Below the pieces are notes generated by a model. The model was not told where the DNA came from and did no database searches. It worked only from the letters and a program-made list of their open reading frames with translations. Position numbers and translations under genes: made by a program. DNA of 64,000 nucleotides. It comes from Sulfitobacter brevis (GTDB lineage: Bacteria; Pseudomonadota; Alphaproteobacteria; Rhodobacterales; Rhodobacteraceae). Position 1 is the stretch's first letter. Every line of letters begins with the position of its first letter. Shown here one piece after another: positions 25,846-33,642 of the stretch. Where the stretch lies: the NCBI RefSeq assembly GCF_900112755.1, contig NZ_FOMW01000014.1, positions 21,379-85,378 on the forward strand, in the 5' to 3' direction.

Positions 25846-26277
25846 TTACGTTATCCTCACCACAGTGAGCACTGCCAGTGTGGAAGAAATGGCCAATATG
25901 CCAGTGCATTTCTGTTTGGTACGCAGTAGCTGAATGGCTGAAGTGATGTTTGATTATTGTCTCCAAGCACGCTAAAAAGTGATCAGACAGGCGACTGTCA
26001 GCGACCCGTAATTCTGTGTGCAGTGCGAGCGTTGCGGTGACCCAAACCCTAAAGGGTAAGGTTGCAAGCCGCACCTATAAGCCAACTTCGGAGCGGCTTG
26101 CTTTGATTCAGATAACAGGATGCTAGGTAAGCCGCGATGTCAGCCAATTGCACCAGCTGTGGCATTGTGGAGCAGACGTAGCTGATCAGATTTACCGCTT
26201 TCGACCGGCAATCGTAGTTGAGCGCGGCCTGTTCGTTCGAACTCGCCTATGTCTGAATTTTGTGGTATATTTCGGAC
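25846..26277. other. Gene-free stretch upstream of the AbiEi-like gene
   Basis: About 430 bp; no gene or clear repeat seen. The end should carry the promoter of the AbiEi-like gene. Confidence 0.45.
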
Positions 26278-26943
26278 ATGATAGGACCCGCACAATCGAA
26301 AACTCTGCCAAACCGCCTTTGCATGCGCATCGAAGATTCGCCGCGACAAGTGTGGACCCCGGCTGATTTTGTTGACATTGGCAGTCGTGCTGCCGTCGAC
26401 AAAGCGCTGCAACGTATGGTCACGTCCGGCCAGCTGCGCCGCATTCAGCGCGGGCTTTACGACAAGCCGTCCCAGAATGTGCTGACAGGCAAACCTACCG
26501 TACCAGATTACCGCGCCGTCATCGACGCGATCGCGCGTCGCGATCAAGTTCGCTGGTTGATCGATGGTATGACAGCTGCGAATATGCTTGGCCTCACGAA
26601 CGCTGTACCTGCCAAAATCGAGGTGCTCGTAGATGCGCGGTTAAAGCCAGTCACTCTGGGTAATCAAAAGATCGTCTTCAAACAAGCGGCACCAAGTCGG
26701 CTGTATTGGTCAGGTCGACCGGGCATGTATCTGGTGCAAGCGTTGCACTGGCTTCATGACGTCATGTCGAGCGACGCAGAAAAGGCGGCTGCTCAGAGCG
26801 CAGTACGCCGCAAGCTTGCAGATAAAGAAACGGGTCTGGCACTGTTGGATGATCTGAAGGGCGGCTTGTCAGCCATGCCAATCTGGATGCAGGATATTGT
26901 GCGTGGGCCATTGTCTGATGCGGCCGAGGTTGATCAGGCTTGA
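26278..26943 (+). CDS. AbiEi/DUF6088-type antitoxin
   Basis: A 221-residue protein. The N-terminal winged helix (VWTPADFVDIGSRAAVDKALQRMV) and the following RRIQRGLYDKP are typical of AbiEi-type antitoxins of type IV toxin-antitoxin systems, which repress their own operon. The middle part (RWLIDGMTAANMLGLTNAVPAKIEVLVDA) also matches. I took the ATG at 26278 rather than a TTG at 26260. An AbiEii nucleotidyltransferase toxin should follow directly, but no intact gene does, only a possible 37-codon tail at 26993-27106. Confidence 0.75.
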   Translation: MIGPAQSKTLPNRLCMRIEDSPRQVWTPADFVDIGSRAAVDKALQRMVTSGQLRRIQRGLYDKPSQNVLTGKPTVPDYRAVIDAIARRDQVRWLIDGMTAANMLGLTNAVPAKIEVLVDARLKPVTLGNQKIVFKQAAPSRLYWSGRPGMYLVQALHWLHDVMSSDAEKAAAQSAVRRKLADKETGLALLDDLKGGLSAMPIWMQDIVRGPLSDAAEVDQA

Positions 26944-27491
26944 GCATGGAAGGTTTGAACGCTTCGCTCGTATCAGTTGCACACTTGGCTGAGCGTGTGG
27001 GTGGCTACGGCAAAACACCGACACGATGATCGTCGGTGAAGCTCCACCCTTTGATGCAATCTTGGCGTCGATTGAGGCTCTCGAGGACCAATTGAACCGA
27101 GCCTGATCTTGTGGCTTTGAAGCTGCTGTTCGGTTTCTTGTAGCGGATTGGCTGACGTGTAGCTTGCAGCGAATTCGCAATTGAGCGCGTGATACTGTCC
27201 TCTGTCGCATGCAGGTAAACTGGTGGACGACGTTCGATTTATCACCGCATTGTGCCCCTTCCCATCGACCTGTTGGCCCATCAGATCGCTAGCCCGGAGG
27301 CGAGCGGCCCGCAACGCTTGGGCAAGGTTTCTGGACGGCTAGCGCCTTGCGCGCTGCGGTGCATCGCGCCCAACAAACATCGCCCTTTACGTGCTCCATT
27401 TCATTGCGCCCCAAATTGGGTGCAGCCCGCTCTGATGCCGCCGGTCTTTTTCACGATCCGTCCAACGACGATCAATGGAAAGGATCACAAC
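26944..27491. other. Region after the AbiEi-like gene, possibly with a toxin remnant
   Basis: About 548 bp without an intact gene. The short frame at 26993-27106 may be the tail of an AbiEii toxin. The remainder, up to the ribosome binding site of the small gene at 27492, shows nothing recognisable. Confidence 0.4.
26993..27106 (+). pseudogene. Possible C-terminal remnant of an AbiEii nucleotidyltransferase toxin
   Basis: Reads ACGWLRQNTDTMIVGEAPPF then DAILASIEALEDQLNRA and stop. The W-LR...APPF...I..-type ending resembles C-termini of AbiEii toxins, and its position after the antitoxin is right. The similarity is short and from memory. Confidence 0.25.
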
Positions 27492-27668
27492 ATGACATAC
27501 GAACAATCCCTCGACCTCGCAGAACTGCAAGCTGACATGGCATTTGAAACCTACCTCTCAGCCTTTGAAGAGGGTGACCATCCCGAAGTCATCGACAGCC
27601 TCGCAACCGAGGCTCTGATCGCACAAGATCGCTGCGCGGATTTGCGCTCTCAGGATCTGGCTCATTGA
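27492..27668 (+). CDS. Small acidic hypothetical protein
   Basis: A 58-residue acidic, helical protein starting MTYEQSLDLAELQADMAFE. No family is recognised. AAAGGA lies 8 nt before the ATG, and a strong hairpin follows the stop, both supporting a real short gene. It sits between the antitoxin region and the mobilization genes. Confidence 0.6.
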   Translation: MTYEQSLDLAELQADMAFETYLSAFEEGDHPEVIDSLATEALIAQDRCADLRSQDLAH

Positions 27669-28181
27669 GCCAGATACCCCTGCGGATTGAGTGATCCGCA
27701 GGGGAGGGTGACCTCCTCTCGGAGGGCCCTGACAGGCAGTTGCAGAAGCTGACACCGACGCGGTCGGGCGTCAGCTTTCTTGCTGTTGTCATGTTGATCA
27801 CTTGATGCGCCTTGCGCGGCGCAAATCCTTGCGTGTTGCTTTGTAGGTGATGGCTCGCGCTCGCTTTACGCGGGCGGCGAACAAGCTCTGCCAGAATGGG
27901 TCTGATGCTCTCTGTGGGTTTTGGCAGGCGGCGTGAAGTGCATAGAATTCAATCCCATGCAAAAAGATAAATTGCGCAATATATATTATTGATATACAAA
28001 GGAAGGAGAAGAGAAGGACGTTGGCAGGATATGCCACTTGTCTGCGACATTTGTCCGAGGGGTCTGAGAGCGTGCCACGCAACAGTGAATCCGCCACCAC
28101 TTTGAGGCGCGCTTGCAAGCAAACGCTGCCTCGCACGCGCCGTCGGATATTTGATTTTGGATGTAACGAGGTACGCTTGTA
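27669..28181. other. Region before the mobilization genes, candidate oriT
   Basis: About 513 bp with no convincing gene. It holds a terminator hairpin (27679-27706), an AT-rich segment (about 27965-28010), a short inverted repeat TGGCA/TGCCA (28022-28036) and the palindrome GCTTGCAAGC (28111-28120). Its place directly before the relaxase genes makes it the best candidate for oriT, but the nic site cannot be identified by eye. Confidence 0.4.
27679..27706 (+). terminator. Hairpin after the small hypothetical gene
   Basis: CCCTGCGGAT and ATCCGCAGGG form a perfect 10-bp stem with the 6-nt loop TGAGTG about 10 nt after the stop. No T-tract follows. Confidence 0.5.
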
Positions 28182-28904
28182 ATGAAGACAGGAAGACCAA
28201 AACGCCTCAAGCTGGAGCAGCGCATTGAACTGGCGCGGCGATACCATGCAGGTGAAACCCCAAAGGTGTTGTCCGAGGCTTACGGCGTCTCTCGCAGGCA
28301 TGTGACGCGGCTTGCCAAGGAAGAGCAGGGCGAAGGTCTGGCTGTGCGTGATCCCTCTGAGCGGGTCAGTTTCCGCGCCTCAGCATCCGAGCTCGAAGCC
28401 TTTGATGCAGAATGGCAGACACGTGGTTTTGCCAACCGTTCCCAAGCCCTCAATGCAGTGCTGCGTGGGCGGTGTGGCTTCCTTGATGTACCGCGTGATT
28501 TGGTCGCTGAATTCTGTGCCAGTTGGCGGCAAGCCAAGGATGTCAGTGATGCTGGGTTGGTGCTCGCAAAAGCGGTGCATCGCGGCAAGGTGTCTGTGTC
28601 ATCTGAGGATCGTGCTTTGCTCGTCTCACTGCTTGATCTGGCGCAGTGCATGCGCCGTGAGCTTGGCCAAATGAAAGACGCGGCGCAGGTCCGGCGCAAG
28701 CAGGATTGGCCGTTAAAGGAAGAAGGGGATGTAGCCTTGCTGGCTCACCCAGCAGAGCTTGCGCGCGTGGCATCTGGGCTGCGATCGGTGGCGGGGAAGG
28801 GCGACCACGACGCAGCTCGGGCACCGGCGGCCTCGGCTCCGCATGGAGGGGCTGCGCTGCAAGCGGGCAGAGCGGTTATCGATTGGAACACCTCCAATGG
28901 CTGA
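28182..28904 (+). CDS. Mobilization accessory protein (MobC-like)
   Basis: A 240-residue protein. An N-terminal helix-turn-helix segment (LEQRIELARRYHAGETPKVLSEAYGVSRRHVTRLAKEE) is followed by a ribbon-helix-helix-like part (VSFRASASELEAFDAEW...GFANRSQALNAVLRG) typical of relaxase accessory proteins that bind oriT. The C-terminal 50 residues are Ala/Gly-rich and low-complexity. It overlaps the relaxase start by 8 nt, supporting a joint role in relaxosome assembly. Confidence 0.7.
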   Translation: MKTGRPKRLKLEQRIELARRYHAGETPKVLSEAYGVSRRHVTRLAKEEQGEGLAVRDPSERVSFRASASELEAFDAEWQTRGFANRSQALNAVLRGRCGFLDVPRDLVAEFCASWRQAKDVSDAGLVLAKAVHRGKVSVSSEDRALLVSLLDLAQCMRRELGQMKDAAQVRRKQDWPLKEEGDVALLAHPAELARVASGLRSVAGKGDHDAARAPAASAPHGGAALQAGRAVIDWNTSNG

Positions 28905-30825
28905 TCCGCTTGCCCTCTACAGTTCCGTCATGGGCAAGCTCTGGGAGGATGAGCGTATCCGAGGCAAAGCGGCGGCGCGGATTGATGCGCGCATCGCCGG
29001 TCGGCGGCAAGGGCGCAGCTTCGCGCGTGTTGGATCGATGTCGGCGCGCAACGTCGCAAAGGCTGCCAGTGGTCAGAGCCGTGCGGCCGTGTTCAAGCGG
29101 ATCAGGGCAGGGGGCTGCAAGACGCAAAGCGCACTTGGTAATCAGCTTGCCTATATCAATGACAAAGCCGTCTACACCTATTCGACCATGACCAATGCGC
29201 TGACAGACGACGCGGTGCTGTCCGAAGATCAGAAGTCCGATATCATCGAGGCTTGGTCTGAGACCTGGCGCGGATCGACCAAGCTTGGGTTCACCTCGCA
29301 CATGTTGTTGTCGTTTCCGACCGATGTGACCGTCGATCAGGTCCGTGACATCGCGATGGACTGGACAGAGCATTTCTTCGAGAGCGGCGAATACGGCGAT
29401 CAGTGGGATTACGTTCTCGCCGTGCATGACGATCGCGCGCACAAACATGCCCACATCATTCTGAACAATCGCGGGCTCGATCAAGGCACATGGTTTTCTT
29501 GCTGGGCCGAAGGCGTGATGTCGCCACAGCTGATGCGCGAAAAGCAGGCTGAGATCGCGGAGGGCTACGGCGTCATGCTCGATGCTACCACACGGCTTGA
29601 GCGGGGTATCTTTGAGAAACCCGCAGGCCTCGCTGAAATCTACCGCGCCAAAGAAGAAGCGCGCCTGCCGCGCGAGATCATCATGACGGCTGAGGAGTCT
29701 GCGGTCGCGCAGGCTCAGGTCGTGGGCTTTGCCAAAGACTACACAGAGTTTGCCGACCTGCTGGACCGCATGGACCAGCGCCATCTGGCCCGCGCCGTGC
29801 GTGGCATGGCTGCCAACCTTGGCACAGGCACACCTTGGAAATTCACCGAAGGAGAGATCGATATGAAAGACATCAAAACCGTCGGTGATGCCATCGACTA
29901 TTCTGAGCGCACAATTGAGGCGTTGCGGCTGAAAGCCGAGGAGCTTGACGTGACCGAGCGCGCGGCATTCGAGGCCAAGGCGGCACCCGTCATTGCGGAT
30001 CTGTCACAGATGGTGCCCGATCCAGAGCTGCGGGCGCGGTTTGGCAAGCAGCTCGAAGAACCCTATCCGCCCGGTGCCGGAAACGAGGTGCTGATCGCAG
30101 CGCTGCAATCAGGCAATGATGACGCCCTGAAAGATGTTCTCGCGCAGGCGGACGGCGTGGGCATGGACAGCAATGAGCTGGTGGCGCGGATCACCGCAGG
30201 CGGCACAAAGAATTACGGCATGGCGCAGGACTGGGTTGAACGTGACATGAATGCTGTCCTCAGCAAAGACGGGCTGACGGTTGATAGCGCGAATGATGAA
30301 CAGCTTGATGGGGCCTTGGAGCGTGTGGACGGGGTTATGGAAGCCCTGACCGAGCGGGCCAAAGAATTGGGTGTCGCAATTGGACTCAGCCTTGCAGAGG
30401 AAGAAGCGGCGGATCTGCCTTTGATCGATGAGGATGATCGCGCGCCAAATACCTATCTACAGGATCTGGCGGATATGCTGCGCGATGGCCAGTTGTCGGA
30501 AGTCCAGGAAGAGACGGTCGAGCGCACCTTGCAGGCTGAGCTGTTCAAAGAACTTGGCGAGGAAGGTTTGTCCGAGCTGCGGCGCGGCAATTACGAAGTC
30601 CTTGATGCCGTGCTGCCCAACAAGATCGATCAGATCACCGTCACACAAGAATTCTTGGAAATGACCTTTGAAGAAACCGGTGACCAAGTCTTCACCGATC
30701 GCGCATCCAGTCTGCAGCAGGACAAGGCCACGGAGGTGGCGCAGCTAAAAGGGCAGCAAGAGGCGCAAGCTTTGGGCAAAGATCTCGGGCGCGATCGTGG
30801 TCTCGACGATGAGATGGAATTCTAG
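28897..30825 (+). CDS. VirD2-type relaxase
   Basis: A 642-residue relaxase. The HUH metal motif is HKHAHIILNN (about 180-190), and upstream YINDKAVYTYS (about 86-96) probably contains the nicking tyrosine. The C-terminal half is long, acidic and helical. It nicks oriT and pilots the strand in conjugal transfer. I chose MADPLAL at 28897, which overlaps the accessory gene by 8 nt, because the frame upstream of it (to 28759) is only a shadow of that gene. The VirD4-type coupling protein follows 15 nt downstream. Confidence 0.85.
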   Translation: MADPLALYSSVMGKLWEDERIRGKAAARIDARIAGRRQGRSFARVGSMSARNVAKAASGQSRAAVFKRIRAGGCKTQSALGNQLAYINDKAVYTYSTMTNALTDDAVLSEDQKSDIIEAWSETWRGSTKLGFTSHMLLSFPTDVTVDQVRDIAMDWTEHFFESGEYGDQWDYVLAVHDDRAHKHAHIILNNRGLDQGTWFSCWAEGVMSPQLMREKQAEIAEGYGVMLDATTRLERGIFEKPAGLAEIYRAKEEARLPREIIMTAEESAVAQAQVVGFAKDYTEFADLLDRMDQRHLARAVRGMAANLGTGTPWKFTEGEIDMKDIKTVGDAIDYSERTIEALRLKAEELDVTERAAFEAKAAPVIADLSQMVPDPELRARFGKQLEEPYPPGAGNEVLIAALQSGNDDALKDVLAQADGVGMDSNELVARITAGGTKNYGMAQDWVERDMNAVLSKDGLTVDSANDEQLDGALERVDGVMEALTERAKELGVAIGLSLAEEEAADLPLIDEDDRAPNTYLQDLADMLRDGQLSEVQEETVERTLQAELFKELGEEGLSELRRGNYEVLDAVLPNKIDQITVTQEFLEMTFEETGDQVFTDRASSLQQDKATEVAQLKGQQEAQALGKDLGRDRGLDDEMEF

Positions 30826-30840
30826 AGCGAGGATGAACAG

Positions 30841-32637
30841 ATGAACAAAGCATTTCCTCTTTGGGCCGCCCTGCCTTTTGGCGCAATCTGCGGCGCGATC
30901 CTCGGGACCATTGTCGCCAGCTTCTATTTGGCATTGGCGTTGCGCACGGGGTTTGGCAATTTTGACATGCTGGCGGTTTGGAACGCCAGCGCGGGATTGC
31001 GCGCGGCACACCCCGAAGCGTTCAAAGTGGCCTACGGTGCGGTTGGCTTTGGCTCTATTGGCCTAGGTGGTCTCGCACTTGCTTGGACCTGGAAGAAGGA
31101 ACGGGATGACTATGGTTCGGCCCATTGGCAGACCAAACCCGAGCTGATGAAGAACGACATGCTGCATAAGCCGGGGGAGGGATTTGTCTGTGGCAAGCTT
31201 GGGCTGCCAAAGTCAAAGGGCGAGTTTATTTCTTCGGCAGCCATCCCGCATGTGATGATGGTGGCGCCAACGCGGGCTGGTAAGGGTGTGGGTTTCGTCA
31301 TCCCGAACTTGATGGCCTTCGCGGGGTCTGTGGTTGTCCTTGATGTCAAAGGTGAGAACTTTGAGAAAACCTCCCGCTTGCGTGCGCTCAATGGCGACGA
31401 GGTTTATCGGTTCAGCCCGTTTGACTGGTCCAATGCCACGCACCGCTACAATCCACTGTCGCGCATCGCCAAAGCACCAACCTTTGCGCAGCGGTTTACG
31501 GAAGTCAGCATCCTGGCCGATCTGTTCCTCGATAAGGACAACAAGACGTTGGATACGTTCTCGGAGGCGGGCAAGTCGATCTTTGTCGCGGCCTGTCTGC
31601 TAGCGATCCAGCGCGGGACGGCAAACCTTGGCGAGGTGAACAAGATCGTCGCGGGTGGTGAATATAAGAACGCACAGTACAAAACCTATGCAGATGAGGC
31701 CGAAGAAGCCATTCTGCGCGAACTTTGGACCAACGCGGCCAGCGCATCTTCTCGATTGCTAACCTCGAATATTCAGGCGCTGATGACGGCGGGTCTGAAG
31801 CAGTGGGATAATCCGGCGGTACGATCAGCGACCCAAGGCAGCGATTTCGATTTTGCAACGTTTCGCAAGAAACCGCAGTCGCTCTACATCGCCGTGTCAG
31901 AGGATCACATCGCAACACTGGCACCGCTCTTGCGCCTGATGTTTGCGGATCTGATTGCGTCCATCCGTCTCAAAGAGCCAGGACCGGATGAGCCGTGGCC
32001 AGTCATGATGATGATTGATGAATTCCAGCAAATGGGGGCAATGCCGTATCTTGAGCGCGCCATCCACTCGCTGGCGAGTTACGGGGGCAGGGTTGCGATG
32101 ATCGCGCAGTCCCTGGCTTCGCTGGATCGGATCTATGGACCCGAAGGCCGTGAAAGTTTGGAAAACGGGGCAGGGCTGAAGCTTTACATCACGCCGCGCG
32201 ATCAGCGGACGGTGAAGGAGGTGTCGGCGGCTGTTGGTAGCACGACGCGGGAAGCGGTGACCCGGATGTACGGGCGCAATAAGGGGCTACTGGGTGCGAC
32301 GTCGACATCGGCGCGGTTTGAGGAGCGGCCGTTGCTCTCTGAAACTGAAGCTCGGCTGATGGATCCGGACGAGGTGATTATTCTTGCGTCGCCGCAGCAT
32401 CCGATCAAAGCGCAGCGCATCAAGTACTACGATGATCCGCTCTTTAAGGCGATGGACGCCAAACAGAAGGATAAGCCGTTTCCTTATCCGCCAAGCGTGG
32501 AAGGCGTTGGGCCGTGGGGTGTTGGGAATGACGAGGACAGAGCGCAGGGGGCGAATGATACTGGGGGCCATCCGCCGGCGTGCAGCGCGAGATCGTGCAG
32601 AACGGCGCGAGGCGCGGGGGATGCGGGTCATGGCTGA
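30841..32637 (+). CDS. VirD4/TraG-type coupling protein (conjugation ATPase)
   Basis: A 598-residue type IV coupling protein. Two N-terminal membrane segments (about 7-33 and 66-84) precede the Walker A APTRAGKGVG (about 142-151) and VVVLDVKGENFEKTS. The Walker B-like VMMMIDEFQQMG is near residue 392, followed by the conserved ARFEERPLLSETEARLM. It recruits the relaxosome to a type IV secretion channel. No virB genes are in the window. The last 40 residues are low-complexity, and another frame (32528-32761) overlaps them. Confidence 0.85.
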   Translation: MNKAFPLWAALPFGAICGAILGTIVASFYLALALRTGFGNFDMLAVWNASAGLRAAHPEAFKVAYGAVGFGSIGLGGLALAWTWKKERDDYGSAHWQTKPELMKNDMLHKPGEGFVCGKLGLPKSKGEFISSAAIPHVMMVAPTRAGKGVGFVIPNLMAFAGSVVVLDVKGENFEKTSRLRALNGDEVYRFSPFDWSNATHRYNPLSRIAKAPTFAQRFTEVSILADLFLDKDNKTLDTFSEAGKSIFVAACLLAIQRGTANLGEVNKIVAGGEYKNAQYKTYADEAEEAILRELWTNAASASSRLLTSNIQALMTAGLKQWDNPAVRSATQGSDFDFATFRKKPQSLYIAVSEDHIATLAPLLRLMFADLIASIRLKEPGPDEPWPVMMMIDEFQQMGAMPYLERAIHSLASYGGRVAMIAQSLASLDRIYGPEGRESLENGAGLKLYITPRDQRTVKEVSAAVGSTTREAVTRMYGRNKGLLGATSTSARFEERPLLSETEARLMDPDEVIILASPQHPIKAQRIKYYDDPLFKAMDAKQKDKPFPYPPSVEGVGPWGVGNDEDRAQGANDTGGHPPACSARSCRTARGAGDAGHG

Positions 32638-32761
32638 AGGGGTTGAGATGGAACAGCAGCCTGTGCCGGAGGCGCTGGAGCGCGAGGCAGATGTGCCGAA
32701 GGCTTGGGAGCAAACGCTGGATATGCGTGAGGATGTCGTCGAGGAGTTGTTGGGGTTGTAG
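32528..32761 (+). CDS. Small protein overlapping the 3' end of the coupling-protein gene
   Basis: A 77-residue, charged, helical protein (MTRTERRGRMILGAIRRRAA ... TLDMREDVVEELLGL) overlapping the coupling-protein gene by 110 nt in another frame. The order of the reading frames could also mean that a frameshift ended the coupling protein early. No family is recognised. Confidence 0.4.
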   Translation: MTRTERRGRMILGAIRRRAARDRAERREARGMRVMAEGVEMEQQPVPEALEREADVPKAWEQTLDMREDVVEELLGL

Positions 32762-33027
32762 AATCAGCTGTCGCGGGCATATCTGGTCGTGCGTGCAAGC
32801 TGCAGCCAGCCCGATACCATTTGAATGCTGCGAACCTCACTAAAATCCACTTTTTGTCGATCGCTTCAGTTGGTACATTGTGCCGCATCTTCTAAATTGG
32901 GCCCTCTCCGAGGGGCCACATACCGTTCTCGCCAAGAGAACGCGGACGAAGCCTTCTTCGAAAGGGAAAGAACCCAGAAGGTGGTATGAAACCAATCTGA
33001 TCAGAACAGCGGGACCATTTTATGGTG

Positions 33028-33630
33028 CTAAACTCCTGCGGGATTGTCCACATCTCGCCCCATAGCTTCAAGATCAGAGTACCGATCCCCAATCCGGTGA
33101 TGTGGACGGCCGCGTGTTGCTGCGCCAAGTGCCACGACGAGTTCATCAACTGCAGGAGCGTCATAGATCGAAAACTGGACGGTCAAATAATGCGAACGGC
33201 GCCCTGTGTCATGTTTATCCATTAGAGGAATTTGGATCTGCGTGTTTGCTGGGCCGCGTGTGTTTGTAAATCCAAGATAGCTTTTTGCGCCAACGGCCTC
33301 GCGGTAGAAATTGCCGAATTGCAATGTGTGGATCAGTGCTGACGCATGCTCTACCTCGCAGCTGGTGCCTGCGATGCATGCCTTTCCATAAGCCTCAATC
33401 GCGTCGCCGGAGCCTGCCAGAGTGATCAGCCGGTCTGACAACAGTTTGCCCAAGACGGGAGCCATTCGTTTGATTTCGGGGGAAAGGTCTTCGACAAATC
33501 CACGGCCAGCCCAAGGGTTCGCCACAACTGCAGCGACCCCGATCATGCGCAGAACGGGGTCTGAGGCACGGCCACCTTCGGAGTGGATGTCTTCGTCAAA
33601 CGTGACAACTTTTCGTAATTCGGGAAGCAT
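33028..33630 (-). CDS. Amino-acid-synthesis family protein (PF06684-like)
   Basis: A 200-residue protein of the PF06684 'amino acid synthesis' family. Characteristic parts are the RKVVTFDEDIHSEGG start, AVVANPWAG, EAYGKACIAGTSCEVEHASALIH, and GRRSHYLTVQFSIYDAPA. The biochemical function of the family is not settled; its members occur beside flavin-dependent catabolic genes. It is the last gene of the minus-strand operon 36958-33028. Confidence 0.75.
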   Translation of the reverse strand: MLPELRKVVTFDEDIHSEGGRASDPVLRMIGVAAVVANPWAGRGFVEDLSPEIKRMAPVLGKLLSDRLITLAGSGDAIEAYGKACIAGTSCEVEHASALIHTLQFGNFYREAVGAKSYLGFTNTRGPANTQIQIPLMDKHDTGRRSHYLTVQFSIYDAPAVDELVVALGAATRGRPHHRIGDRYSDLEAMGRDVDNPAGV

Positions 33631-33642
33631 GTTTTTCTCCTG

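Noticed and set aside
28022..28120. Short inverted repeats as a defined oriT
   Set aside because: The position is right, but the repeats are short and no nic consensus can be recognised, so only the region is noted.
28876..29784. A 302-codon minus-strand frame opposite the relaxase
   Set aside because: The plus strand encodes the HUH relaxase here; the antisense product has no recognisable domain.
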